This document shows, piece after piece, positions 1-7,480 of a DNA stretch of 64,000 nucleotides. Below the pieces are notes generated by a model, which saw only the letters and a program-made list of their open reading frames with translations, was not told where the DNA came from and made no database searches. Numbering within the stretch: the stretch's first letter is position 1; every line of letters begins with the position of its first letter. Source of the stretch: Brevundimonas guildfordensis (GTDB lineage Bacteria; Pseudomonadota; Alphaproteobacteria; Caulobacterales; Caulobacteraceae). The stretch spans positions 186,001 to 250,000 of the forward strand of contig NZ_JACSQU010000002.1 of assembly GCF_014836405.1 (NCBI RefSeq). Reading direction: 5' to 3'. Both the position numbers and the translations under genes were made by a program.

Positions 1-969
1 CAGCCGGCCGATCTCAGCCCGCTGGTTGCGGACTATGTGAAGTCGCCGGTCGAAGGCTCGGCCGGGTTCGAGGGGCGGTTCGACTGGAACGCCGAGGGCG
101 CGACCAGTTCCGGCGTCCTGACCGTGCCGGATCTCGATTTCACCAGCCCGGCGGGCAAGGTTCAGGGCCTCAAGGGGCGGGTGGAGTTCACCAGTCTGAC
201 GCCGCTGATCACCGCGCCGGATCAGAAGCTGACCGCGGATCGGGTGCAGACGGTGACGCCGCTGACCGATTTCCAGCTGACGTTCAGCCTGAACGAAAAG
301 GCCCTGACCATCGGCGGTGGGCAGATCCAGGCGGCGAGCGGGCGCATCAGCGTCGAGCCTCTGTCCCTGCCGCTGACGCCTGGCGAGGGCTGGGGCGGGG
401 TGATCGTTGTCGAGGGCGTGCAGTTGAACGAACTGCTGAAGAGCGCCAACCTTCAGGACAAGGCGGAGCTGGACGCCGTGGTGTCCGGCCGTCTGCCCTT
501 CACCTATGATCCCAAGGCCGGCTGGCGCATCGTCGGCGGCGTGCTGCACGGGGTGCGTCCCGGCCGTCTGTCGATCCAGCCGGAGGTGTTCGACGATCTG
601 GCCGCCGGCGGCGGGGCCAACTCGGCCGACCTGCCGCCCAACACCATGCAGGACCTTGCCTATCAGGCCATGCAGGACCTGGCGATCAGCGACCTGACGG
701 CCGAAGTCAACAGTCTGGACGAAGGCCGTCTGGGCGTGCGCTTCCGCATCAACGGCCGCCATGATCCGCCCCAGCGCGAGCAACTGCGGCTGACCTTTAT
801 GGAGCTGATCCGCCGCGACTTCATGAACAAGAAGCTGAACCTGCCGTCGGACACGCCCATCGATCTGACGCTCGACACGACGTGGAACGCCAACCAAATC
901 GTCTCGGATCTGCTGGAATATGCTCGGCGCGGCGAAACGCCCGTGCTGACGACGGATGAGCAGCCTTGA
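1..969 (+). CDS. ydbH: YdbH-like AsmA-family envelope protein, C-terminal part (5' end outside window)
   Basis: The reading frame is open from base 1 and stops at 969, so about 322 C-terminal residues are present and the start lies outside the window. The sequence is rich in beta-strand-like alternation with short conserved Gly/Asp turns, as in the C-terminal YdbH/dicarboxylate-transport (DUF-type) domain. The assignment rests mainly on the next two genes, which encode YnbE-like and YdbL-like proteins, the partners of YdbH in enterobacteria. In that family, YdbH is an inner-membrane-anchored AsmA-like protein that spans the periplasm as a lipid-conducting beta groove and contacts the outer-membrane lipoprotein YnbE. 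I infer the same role in intermembrane phospholipid transport here. A generic AsmA/TamB-like protein is the alternative. Confidence 0.8.
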   Translation, partial: QPADLSPLVADYVKSPVEGSAGFEGRFDWNAEGATSSGVLTVPDLDFTSPAGKVQGLKGRVEFTSLTPLITAPDQKLTADRVQTVTPLTDFQLTFSLNEKALTIGGGQIQAASGRISVEPLSLPLTPGEGWGGVIVVEGVQLNELLKSANLQDKAELDAVVSGRLPFTYDPKAGWRIVGGVLHGVRPGRLSIQPEVFDDLAAGGGANSADLPPNTMQDLAYQAMQDLAISDLTAEVNSLDEGRLGVRFRINGRHDPPQREQLRLTFMELIRRDFMNKKLNLPSDTPIDLTLDTTWNANQIVSDLLEYARRGETPVLTTDEQP

Positions 970-1057
970 TCGGCGGCTTCGCTTTGTTCAGAACCCGTTC
1001 ACTCGCCGCAGCGTTAGATGGCGGTGACTTCCAACGCCGCCTTCGGAGATCGGCCCC

Positions 1058-1246
1058 ATGATCAGCAAGCGTCAGATCGTCGCCGTGCTCGGCCTCAGCG
1101 CCGTCAGCCTGGCCGCATGCGCGCCTACGGTGAACATCAAGTTCAGCGAGCCGCTGCAAATCTACGCCAAGCTTGACGCCGATATCCGCATCAAGCTGGA
1201 TCAGGAACTGCAGAACCTGCTCCGCGAAAACCCCAACCTGTTCTGA
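1058..1246 (+). CDS. ynbE: YnbE-like small outer-membrane lipoprotein
   Basis: This is a 62-residue protein with an N-terminal hydrophobic segment ending in a lipobox (SLAAC, Cys at about residue 21), followed by a short mature part with the motif VNIKFSEPLQIYAKLDADIRI and a C-terminal amphipathic Leu/Asn stretch. Its length and lipobox position fit the YnbE family, whose members multimerise and dock onto the C-terminus of YdbH at the outer membrane. It lies 88 bases after the YdbH-like gene and 19 bases before the YdbL-like gene, which supports one operon. The ATG at 1058 is preceded by a CGGAGAT ribosome-binding stretch. Confidence 0.85.
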   Translation: MISKRQIVAVLGLSAVSLAACAPTVNIKFSEPLQIYAKLDADIRIKLDQELQNLLRENPNLF

Positions 1247-1265
1247 TACGAAAGGGGGCTTTGAC

Positions 1266-1625
1266 ATGACGAACCGCAAACTCTTCGTGGCCATGGCCGC
1301 AGTGGCCGCCCTTGGCGTCGCCGCCGGCGCCGCCGTGGCCCAGACCGCTTCGCAGAAGGCCCTGGTTGATCGGGCCAAGGCCGCAGGCGCGGCTGGCGAG
1401 CAGGCCGACGGCTATGTCGGCGTGCGCACCTCGGTCGACGGCGACACCCAGGCCGCCATCAGCGCCACTAACGCCGGGCGCCGCCAAGCCTACGCCCGCA
1501 GCGCCACCGAGGCGGGCACCACGGCCGAAGTGGCCGGGGCCCGGATGTTCGAAACGCAGCTGCTGCCGCGCATCAGCTCGGGCCAGTGGTACAAGAACGC
1601 CCAGGGCCAGTGGGTCCAGCGCTGA
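1266..1625 (+). CDS. ydbL: YdbL family (DUF1318) periplasmic protein
   Basis: This 119-residue protein has a Sec signal peptide (Ala-rich hydrophobic core, probable cleavage after AVAQ near residue 24). The mature part has the DUF1318 pattern: an Ala/Lys-rich helix, then a conserved GYVGVR motif, helices rich in Asn/Arg and a C-terminal GQWYKNAQGQWVQR segment. YdbL proteins accompany YdbH and YnbE and are thought to act as a periplasmic chaperone or regulator of the bridge. The start at 1266 sits behind an AAAGGGGG ribosome-binding site. A longer in-frame start at 1173 lies inside the lipoprotein gene and would bury the signal peptide, so I rejected it. Confidence 0.85.
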   Translation: MTNRKLFVAMAAVAALGVAAGAAVAQTASQKALVDRAKAAGAAGEQADGYVGVRTSVDGDTQAAISATNAGRRQAYARSATEAGTTAEVAGARMFETQLLPRISSGQWYKNAQGQWVQR

Positions 1626-1633
1626 GCTGAACC

Positions 1634-1942
1634 ATGACGAAGACCTCCAGAGGCGGGCGGGTTGTCCGGCTTCTGCGGTCGTTGATCCTCGCCGTCGCCA
1701 TATCGGCCGTCAGCACCCTGGGGCTGGCGGCTTATTGGCGCCTGATCGGCGGCGGCGAGATGAGCCTGCACGGCTGGATCGCCATGGGGTTGGGCGTGCT
1801 GGGCACGGTCGGTCTCGCCTGGGGGCTGATGGCCCTGGCCTTCCGGTCCGACCGCGACGGTTGGGACGACCGGGTCGACAACCATCTGGACCCCGGCATC
1901 GAAGGCGCCGAGGACCGCAAGGACGACGATCTCTACTACTGA
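1634..1942 (+). CDS. Small membrane protein with two transmembrane helices, unknown function
   Basis: I do not recognise this 102-residue protein. It has a basic N-terminus (KTSRGGRVVRLLR), two predicted membrane helices (about residues 14-35 and 45-68) and a highly acidic tail ending in DDDLYY. The charge pattern suggests that both ends are cytoplasmic. It starts 8 bases after the YdbL-like gene, so it is probably the last gene of that operon and may be envelope-related. That is inference from position only. The methyltransferase on the other strand ends 4 bases downstream, so the two genes converge tightly with no visible terminator between them. Confidence 0.65.
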   Translation: MTKTSRGGRVVRLLRSLILAVAISAVSTLGLAAYWRLIGGGEMSLHGWIAMGLGVLGTVGLAWGLMALAFRSDRDGWDDRVDNHLDPGIEGAEDRKDDDLYY

Positions 1943-1946
1943 CCGC

Positions 1947-3083
1947 TCAGGCGGCGGCTTCGGCGCCGTCGGTCAGGGCGGGCAGGAACAGGCCGCGCGT
2001 CAGGGCCTCGACGACGGGCACGGCCACGGCGTCGCCCATCAGCTTCAGCGCCGCGCTCTCGCTGGCGGGCAGGCGATAGGCCTCGTCTACCCCCATCAGC
2101 CGCGCCGCCTCGCGCCCGGTCAGGCGGCGCAGGGCGACCTGGCCGTCTTCCACGATGACCACATACTGCCGCGACGATCCGCCCGACGGGGTGCGCAGAC
2201 AGCCCGCCAGCCCGTCGAAGCGCAGCTCCAACCGTTGCAGCTTCTGCCCGTCCTTGACCCGCACCCGGCGGAAGGCCGCGCCGACGCGTCGCTCGCCCGA
2301 GGCCTGGATCGCCTCCAGCCGCGCCCGATGCAGCGGCGACAGCATGGCCAGCAGGGTGTTCGCCTCCGCCTCGTCGAAGCAGGGGACGTTCGGCTCCAGC
2401 ACCGCCGCCAGATCAAGGTTGCGGCGCGGCGGCGTCTCCAGCCCCCACCAGGCCCAGCTCGCCTTCAGGCTCGCCGGCAGCCGCGCCCAGGCGGCGGTCA
2501 GGCGCGGCGAATGGAAGGGCAGGGCAGGGCCTTTCAGGCGCGGCCCCTCGGCCCCCCGCATGGCGATGATGAACAGGCGCGGGCGCGACTGGGGCAGCCA
2601 CAGTCCGGCGTCCAGCTCCAGCGCTCCGACCGTATAGCCCGCCTCGACCATGGCCCCGCACACGGCGGCGAAGTCCTGGCCCTCGCCCGAGGTCAGCAGG
2701 CCGACGACGTTCTCCAGCACGATGACGCGCGGCGCTCGGCCCTCGGCGTCCAGACCCTGCATCAGCTTCCAGAAGCCCCAGAAGGCGCCCGACCGCTGCG
2801 CCTTCAGACCCCCGCGCGCGCCAGCCAGACTGACGTCCTGACACGGCGAGGAGGCCCAGCACAGGTCCGGCGCGCCGGGCACTTGATCGGGCGTCACCTC
2901 CCACACGTCGCCCTGGATCAACGGCGTCTCAGGATGGTTGGCGCGAAAGGCGCGGGCCTTGGCGGCGTCGATGTCGTTGGCCAGGACGGTGCGGAAGCCC
3001 GTAAGACCCAGCCCCGCCAGCCCGCCGCCCGCGAAGAACTCGCAGGCCGTCAGGTCGGCATCGGAGGCAGGGCGAATCGGCAT
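1947..3083 (-). CDS. DNA (cytosine-5) methyltransferase, orphan
   Basis: This is a complete 378-residue C5 methyltransferase. Motifs appear in the standard order: I (FFAGGGLAGLGL, near residue 16; SAM binding), IV (SSPCQDVS, catalytic Cys near residue 81), VI (VLENV, near 122), VIII (QSRPRLFIIA), then a target-recognition region, and IX/X (TPSGGSSRQ, GDAVAVPV). It transfers a methyl group from SAM to cytosine C5 in a specific DNA site that cannot be read from the sequence. No restriction endonuclease, Vsr nuclease or specificity subunit adjoins it, so it is an orphan enzyme, either regulatory or protective against foreign restriction. GC content matches its neighbours, so there is no clear sign of recent transfer. 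Confidence 0.92.
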   Translation of the reverse strand: MPIRPASDADLTACEFFAGGGLAGLGLTGFRTVLANDIDAAKARAFRANHPETPLIQGDVWEVTPDQVPGAPDLCWASSPCQDVSLAGARGGLKAQRSGAFWGFWKLMQGLDAEGRAPRVIVLENVVGLLTSGEGQDFAAVCGAMVEAGYTVGALELDAGLWLPQSRPRLFIIAMRGAEGPRLKGPALPFHSPRLTAAWARLPASLKASWAWWGLETPPRRNLDLAAVLEPNVPCFDEAEANTLLAMLSPLHRARLEAIQASGERRVGAAFRRVRVKDGQKLQRLELRFDGLAGCLRTPSGGSSRQYVVIVEDGQVALRRLTGREAARLMGVDEAYRLPASESAALKLMGDAVAVPVVEALTRGLFLPALTDGAEAAA

Positions 3084-3179
3084 GGAGCCACATTAACCCA
3101 GGCGCGCCGCTTTGGCGCCTGTCTTGACGCCGTGGCGCCAAACCCTGACGCTGCCGACCAACCTAAGAAGGGATCGCCC

Positions 3180-3632
3180 ATGCGCGCCGTCTTCCTGTCC
3201 GCCGCCGCCCTGTCGGTGGCCCTCGCCGCCTGCTCTCAACCGGCCGAGACGCCGCGCGAAGCCGCCAAGCCCGAGCCGCGCGCCCTGGCGGGCGTCGATC
3301 TGGATCAGCCGGTGCGGGTGCTGGGCACAGAGCCTTTCTGGGCCGTGGAGATCACGCCTCAGGGCCTGACCTATTCCGGCGTGGACCGGCCGGAGCAGAA
3401 GGCCGCGAACCCCGGCCCGGCGCTGCAGGGCACGGTCGCGACCTGGACCACCAAGACGGAGGCGGGCGCGGATCTGGCCGTCACCCTGACGGCGACCGAC
3501 TGCTCGGACGGCATGAGCGACCGCACCTATCCGTTGACCGCCAAGGTCGAGATCGCCGGCGAGACGCTGACCGGCTGCGCCGCGGCCACGGCCGCGATCG
3601 AGCGCGCGGGCGAGAGCGGCCGCGTCGAATAA
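3180..3632 (+). CDS. COG3650-type lipoprotein
   Basis: This 150-residue protein has a lipoprotein signal (ALSVALAAC, Cys near residue 19), a Pro/Ala/Glu linker and a beta-rich domain. The domain contains VRVLGTEPFWAVEI and TDCSDGMSDRTYPLTAKVEIAGETLTGCA, features of the COG3650 family of envelope proteins. The two mature-domain Cys residues (in TDCSDG and LTGCA) probably form a disulfide. No biochemical role is established for the family that I can name. The ATG at 3180 follows AAGAAGGG. The longer frame that opens at 2235 is antisense to the methyltransferase and is not used. Confidence 0.8.
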   Translation: MRAVFLSAAALSVALAACSQPAETPREAAKPEPRALAGVDLDQPVRVLGTEPFWAVEITPQGLTYSGVDRPEQKAANPGPALQGTVATWTTKTEAGADLAVTLTATDCSDGMSDRTYPLTAKVEIAGETLTGCAAATAAIERAGESGRVE

Positions 3633-3714
3633 GGCCAAGCTGGCGCCCGGCTTGCATTGAGCGCTGTTACGCGGCCGGGCTGTCCCCGGTCGGTTCACCG
3701 GCCAGGATGGTCCC

Positions 3715-4848
3715 ATGACGCCCATAGCGACGCCGATCGACATCCGCCCCCTGACGTCGCTCAGGTTCTTCGCGGCCCTGTGGGTCGTGGTCTATCTGAT
3801 GTGGCCGAACCTGGCGGTCGGCGGCATGCCGGCCCTGGCGGCCAAGGGTTATCTCGGCGTCGAACTGTTCTTCGTCCTGTCGGGCTTCATCCTCAGCCAC
3901 GTCTATTTGCAGGCGTTTGGCGAGAAACGCTTCGGCTACAGGGGTTTTCTGTGGGCGCGCATCGCCCGCATCTATCCGCTGCACCTGTTCACCCTGTTCG
4001 GCGTCATGGCTCTGGGGCTGGCGGCGACGGCGGCGGGCATGGCGATCGATTCCGGCATCCTCAGCTGGAAGACCCTGCTGCCCAATCTGTTGATGCTCCA
4101 CGCCTGGGGCTTCGCCGGCGAGGCGGGTTGGAACCACCCGTCATGGTCGATCTCGGCCGAGTGGTTCGCCTATCTGACCTTCCCGCTCTTCGCCGCCGCC
4201 GCATGGAAGCTGCGTGACCGGCCGTGGCTGGCGACCGGGGCGGCGGCCCTGTTGCTGGCGGCCCTGTATGTCGGCTTCGAGCGCGTCGCCGGCTATCGCC
4301 TGACCGAAGCGACGTTCAAATGGGGGGCGCTGCGGATCGTGCCCTGCTTCGCCTATGGCTGCGCCCTCTACCTGGTCTATCGCCGGGCGCCCCTGCCTCG
4401 GGCAGGCCTGCTGGCTGCAGCGGCGGCGGTTGTGATGGCGCTCAGCGCCGCCTTGTTGAGCTGGGACGGGATCACCGTCCTGTCGGGCGGCCTGCTGATC
4501 CTGGCCATGGCCAGCATTCCTCAGGACAAGGCGGGCGTTCTGGGTTCGGCGCCGGCCGTCTATCTCGGCGAGATCAGTTACGCCGTCTATATGCTGTGCG
4601 CCCCATGGCAGATCCTGGCGGTCAATGTCGTCGCCCGTCTGACTGGGGCTGAAGACAAGCAGCTTCCGCTGGTGTTGTGGCTGGCGATCATCGCGGGACT
4701 GATTGTCGCCGCCGCGATTGTTCATCTGCTGATCGAGCGCCCGGCCCGCAGTTTCCTGCGCGGATGGGCGCGGCGGCGTCGATCATCTGTGGATCGACAG
4801 GGGAAACAGTCGGAAACAGTTCTTCAACATTCTGACTCTATCGTCTAA
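3715..4848 (+). CDS. Acyltransferase 3 family integral membrane protein
   Basis: This 377-residue protein has about ten transmembrane helices. Its N-terminal DIRPLTSLRFFAALWVV motif and FFVLSGFILS segment are signatures of acyltransferase 3 (OafA/YrhL-like) enzymes, which O-acetylate or O-acylate surface polysaccharides, lipids or peptidoglycan in the inner membrane. An Arg near residue 12 and a later His in the SAEWFAY region match the usual placement of conserved polar residues. The C-terminus is a basic cytoplasmic tail (RGWARRRRSSVDRQGK). No glycan biosynthesis cluster adjoins it, so the acceptor is unknown. The last codons contain a small direct duplication (GGAAACAGT twice, 4802-4820). 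Confidence 0.88.
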   Translation: MTPIATPIDIRPLTSLRFFAALWVVVYLMWPNLAVGGMPALAAKGYLGVELFFVLSGFILSHVYLQAFGEKRFGYRGFLWARIARIYPLHLFTLFGVMALGLAATAAGMAIDSGILSWKTLLPNLLMLHAWGFAGEAGWNHPSWSISAEWFAYLTFPLFAAAAWKLRDRPWLATGAAALLLAALYVGFERVAGYRLTEATFKWGALRIVPCFAYGCALYLVYRRAPLPRAGLLAAAAAVVMALSAALLSWDGITVLSGGLLILAMASIPQDKAGVLGSAPAVYLGEISYAVYMLCAPWQILAVNVVARLTGAEDKQLPLVLWLAIIAGLIVAAAIVHLLIERPARSFLRGWARRRRSSVDRQGKQSETVLQHSDSIV

Positions 4849-4880
4849 GGCTTGTCCGCGTTCAGTCGGGAGCACGCCAG

Positions 4881-5411
4881 ATGATGAAACGGCTCACTGC
4901 CGCCGCTCTTGCGGCGACACTTGGTTTCTTCGCCTTCAGCACGACCCCGGCCCAGGCCGGCGACCCCTATTGGCAGTGCGTGACCTTCGCGCGGATGTTC
5001 TCGGGGATTCAGATTTTCGGCGACGCCTGGACCTGGTGGCGTCAGGCCGTCAGCAAGTTCCGCACCGGCGATGCGCCCGAGACCGGATCGGTCCTGGTGT
5101 TCCAGCCCCACGGCCGCATGAGCGCCGGCCACGTCGCCGTCGTCTCCGACGTCCTGACCGACCGCGTGATCCGCGTCACCCACGCCAACTGGGGCGGCAG
5201 CCGCGGCAAGGTCGAGGAGAACGTCACCGTCGTCGACGTCTCTTCCTCGGGCGACTGGAGCCGGGTGAAGGTCTGGTACAACCCGATCAACGACCTGGGG
5301 ACCACGGTCTATCCGACCTACGGCTTCATCTATAACGGCGCCCGCGACGCCTTCGCCAACGGCCGCCAGATGGCCGCCAGCGCCGTCGCCGAAGATCGCG
5401 CCGCCAACTAG
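4881..5411 (+). CDS. Secreted CHAP-domain amidase/peptidase
   Basis: This 176-residue protein has a signal peptide (cleavage near AQA-GD, about residue 26) followed immediately by a CHAP domain. The nucleophile is the Cys in YWQCVTFAR (near residue 33) and the general-base His is in the AGHVAVV motif. THANWGG supplies the third conserved segment. CHAP enzymes cleave peptidoglycan cross-bridges or gamma-glutamyl amides, so I infer a periplasmic or secreted cell-wall hydrolase. It is a single-domain protein with no SH3 or other wall-binding module. It sits 32 bases after the acyltransferase stop on the same strand, but whether the two are functionally related is unclear. Confidence 0.85.
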   Translation: MMKRLTAAALAATLGFFAFSTTPAQAGDPYWQCVTFARMFSGIQIFGDAWTWWRQAVSKFRTGDAPETGSVLVFQPHGRMSAGHVAVVSDVLTDRVIRVTHANWGGSRGKVEENVTVVDVSSSGDWSRVKVWYNPINDLGTTVYPTYGFIYNGARDAFANGRQMAASAVAEDRAAN

Positions 5412-5468
5412 TTTCTCAAGTCAAAAAAGGGTTTGGCGCCGCCCGGCTGATCGGGCGATAGCTGATCC

Positions 5469-6311
5469 ATGACCGAAACCAACGACATTCGCGGACACGC
5501 TATCGAGACGGCCAAGCATGAGCCGCAGGGCGTGACCTACGCCGGCTATCTGGCGCTTGACGACATCCTCTCAGCCCAGAAGCCCCGCTCCGACCAGCAT
5601 GATGAAATGCTGTTCGTCATCATCCACCAGACCAAAGAACTGTGGCTCAAGCAGATCCTGCACGAGGTGGCCCTGGCGCAGACGCTGATCCGCGCGGGCG
5701 ACCTGGTGCCGGCCTACAAGAGCCTGGCGCGCGTCAGCCGCATCCAGTCGGTGATGACCCAGAGCTGGGAAATCCTGGCCACCATGACGCCCGCTGATTA
5801 CCTGAAGTTCCGCGGCGACCTGGGCGCCAGCTCCGGCTTCCAGAGCGATCAGTTCCGCCGCCTGGAGACGATGCTGGGTCTGAAGGACCCCCGCTTCCTG
5901 CGCTTCCATGCCGAACGTCCCGCCGCCCATGCGGCGCTGAAGGCGGCGCTGGAATCGCCCAGCCTTTATGACGACGCCTTGCTCCAGCTGGCCAAGGCGG
6001 GCTTGCCGGTGCCCGACGCCGTGCTGAACCGCGATGTCAGCCAGTCCTATGAGGCCGACGAGGGCGTCGAGGCCGCCTGGCTGGAAGTCTATCGCGACAC
6101 CGAGCGCTGGTGGCCCCTGTATCAACTGGCCGAGAAGCTGGTCGATCTGGACGACGCCTTGCTGACCTGGCGGCACAAGCATGTGATCACCGTCGAGCGC
6201 ATCATCGGCCGCCGCCAGGGCACGGGCGGCACCGACGGAGTGGGTTATCTGGTTGAGACCCTGAAGCGCCGCTGCTTCCCCGAACTGTGGTCGCTGCGCA
6301 GCAGGCTGTAG
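5469..6311 (+). CDS. kynA: Tryptophan 2,3-dioxygenase
   Basis: This 280-residue, full-length heme dioxygenase opens the indole ring of L-tryptophan to N-formylkynurenine, the first step of the kynurenine pathway. The motif HDEMLFVIIHQTKELWLKQ is diagnostic: its His near residue 53 is the active-site base that contacts the substrate indole. A C-terminal WRHKHVITVERIIG segment carries the proximal heme ligand His, followed by the GTGGTDGVGYL loop. No kynurenine formamidase or kynureninase lies next to it. A formamidase-like hydrolase is encoded at 49450-50289. The gene stands alone on its strand, with a 57-base gap from the CHAP gene. Confidence 0.96.
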   Translation: MTETNDIRGHAIETAKHEPQGVTYAGYLALDDILSAQKPRSDQHDEMLFVIIHQTKELWLKQILHEVALAQTLIRAGDLVPAYKSLARVSRIQSVMTQSWEILATMTPADYLKFRGDLGASSGFQSDQFRRLETMLGLKDPRFLRFHAERPAAHAALKAALESPSLYDDALLQLAKAGLPVPDAVLNRDVSQSYEADEGVEAAWLEVYRDTERWWPLYQLAEKLVDLDDALLTWRHKHVITVERIIGRRQGTGGTDGVGYLVETLKRRCFPELWSLRSRL

Positions 6312-6380
6312 AGCAAGGGCGGGTCGGCAACCTTCGCTGCTGGCAGGGATTGAACCTGTGAACGGCGAGAGAGGTGTCCG

Positions 6381-6872
6381 ATGAGCGGCAACAGTCACGA
6401 CATCAAGGTCCTCAACGGTCTGGTCGAGGGGCTGATCGACAGCGCCCAGGGTTATCACGAGGGCGCGGTCAACGCGCCCAGCGAGGCCTATCGCGACTGG
6501 TTCGAGGCGCGGGCGTCCGAGCGCCGACGCCTGGCCGAGGAGCTGAAGGCGGCGGTGCGCGAGCGCGGCGGATCGCCGGAGGAGGATCGGTCCATCCTGG
6601 CCAAGGCCCAGCGCGCCTTCAGCGATATCAGCCACGCCCTGCTGCGCAGCGAGGTCTCTATGATCGACACGGTCGAAAGCGGCGAGGATCAGTTGAGAGG
6701 TCGCTTCGAGCGGGCGCTGGCGGACGACACCCTGTCGGCCACGACCAGGGAAAGCATCCGCCGCGCCTATGGCGAGGTCTGCGCGGGTTCTGATCAGCTC
6801 AGCGCGCTGAAGCACGGTCTCGCGGGCGTCGGCGCACGCTCAAGCAGCGAGCCGCCTCGCGGCGAGCGGTAG
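6381..6872 (+). CDS. PA2169/DUF2383 family four-helix-bundle protein
   Basis: This 163-residue, all-helical protein starts MSGNSHDIKVLNGLVEGLIDSAQGYHEGA, which is typical of DUF2383 (PA2169 family), a ferritin-like four-helix bundle with conserved Glu/His positions and unknown function. It has no signal peptide. Its last eleven or so residues (SSSEPPRGER region) and its TAG stop codon come from the first copy of the 47-bp tandem repeat that begins at 6839. The C-terminus therefore appears to have been replaced or extended by repeat DNA. The helical core ends before the repeat, so the protein should still fold. Confidence 0.82.
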   Translation: MSGNSHDIKVLNGLVEGLIDSAQGYHEGAVNAPSEAYRDWFEARASERRRLAEELKAAVRERGGSPEEDRSILAKAQRAFSDISHALLRSEVSMIDTVESGEDQLRGRFERALADDTLSATTRESIRRAYGEVCAGSDQLSALKHGLAGVGARSSSEPPRGER

Positions 6873-6973
6873 TGCACTCCACCCACTCAAGCAGCGAGCC
6901 GCCGCGCGGCGAGCGGTAGTGCACTCCACCCGCTCAAGCAGCGAGCCGCTGCGCGGCGAGCGGTAGCGCACTT
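6839..6973. repeat. Three tandem copies of a 47-bp hairpin-forming repeat
   Basis: Copies begin at 6839, 6886 and 6933, giving an exact 47-base period, and each starts CTCAAGCAGCGAG. Each unit contains a perfect stem GCCGC-NNN-GCGGC. The three-base loop is the main difference (CTC, CGC, TGC), and the rest of copies 1 and 2 is almost identical through GGTAGTGCACTCCACCC. Copy 3 diverges after GGTAGCGCACTT. The array begins inside the DUF2383 gene, supplies its stop codon, and ends just before the rplS terminator. Confidence 0.9.
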
Positions 6974-6986
6974 AAAGAAGAGCACT

Positions 6987-7018
6987 AAAAAAGCCCCGGC
7001 GTTTCCGCCGGGGCTTTT
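6987..7018 (-). terminator. Intrinsic terminator after rplS
   Basis: The inverted repeat AAGCCCCGGC-GTTTCC-GCCGGGGCTT gives a strong GC stem. On the minus strand it is followed by a run of T residues (the A-run at 6987-6992 on the plus strand), so it ends the trmD-rplS transcript. The plus strand also has a short T-run after the stem, so it may work in both directions against the DUF2383 gene. Confidence 0.85.
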
Positions 7019-7047
7019 GATCTTCAGCGCAAGGCCGAAGCCTGAAA

Positions 7048-7464
7048 TCAGGCCTCGTCGCCGGCCTTTTCGGTCGTGCCGGTGGCCGGGACGGCGACCT
7101 TGCGGGCCGTCTGGCGCTCGGCGATCCGGGCCGACTTGCCGCGACGGTCGCGCAGGTAATACAGCTTGGCGCGACGGACGACGCCGCGACGCTTGACTTC
7201 GATGGAGTCGACGTTCGGCGACAGGATCGGGAAGCGACGCTCCACGCCTTCACCGAAGGAAATCTTGCGGACCGTGAAGGTCTCGTTGATGCCGCCGCCG
7301 TCACGGGCGATGCAGACGCCTTCGAACGCCTGGATGCGTTCGCGCTCGCCTTCCTTGATGCGCACGTTGACGCGCAGGGTGTCGCCCGGCTGGAATTCGG
7401 GGATGGTCTTGCCTTCGAGCAGGCGGGCTTTTTCTTCGGCAGCGAGCTGCTGGACGATGTTCAT
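7048..7464 (-). CDS. rplS: 50S ribosomal protein L19
   Basis: This 138-residue L19 begins [15 protein letters not shown]. It has the conserved core [29 protein letters not shown], the [18 protein letters not shown] segment and the C-terminal KVKRRG-like stretch ([21 protein letters not shown]). L19 sits at the 30S-50S interface. It has an Ala/Thr/Glu-rich extension of roughly 20 residues at the C-terminus, as is common in alphaproteobacteria. It lies 16 bases downstream of trmD on the same strand, the usual order at the end of the rpsP-rimM-trmD-rplS operon, and is followed by an intrinsic terminator. Confidence 0.98.
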   Translation of the reverse strand: MNIVQQLAAEEKARLLEGKTIPEFQPGDTLRVNVRIKEGERERIQAFEGVCIARDGGGINETFTVRKISFGEGVERRFPILSPNVDSIEVKRRGVVRRAKLYYLRDRRGKSARIAERQTARKVAVPATGTTEKAGDEA

Positions 7465-7480
7465 GGTGTCTCTCCGGAGC

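Noticed and set aside
1947..3083. Restriction-modification system
   Set aside because: No nuclease, specificity subunit or Vsr gene borders the methyltransferase.
6839..6973. CRISPR or attachment-site array from the 47-bp repeats
   Set aside because: The units are contiguous with no unique spacers. There is no integrase or cas gene nearby.
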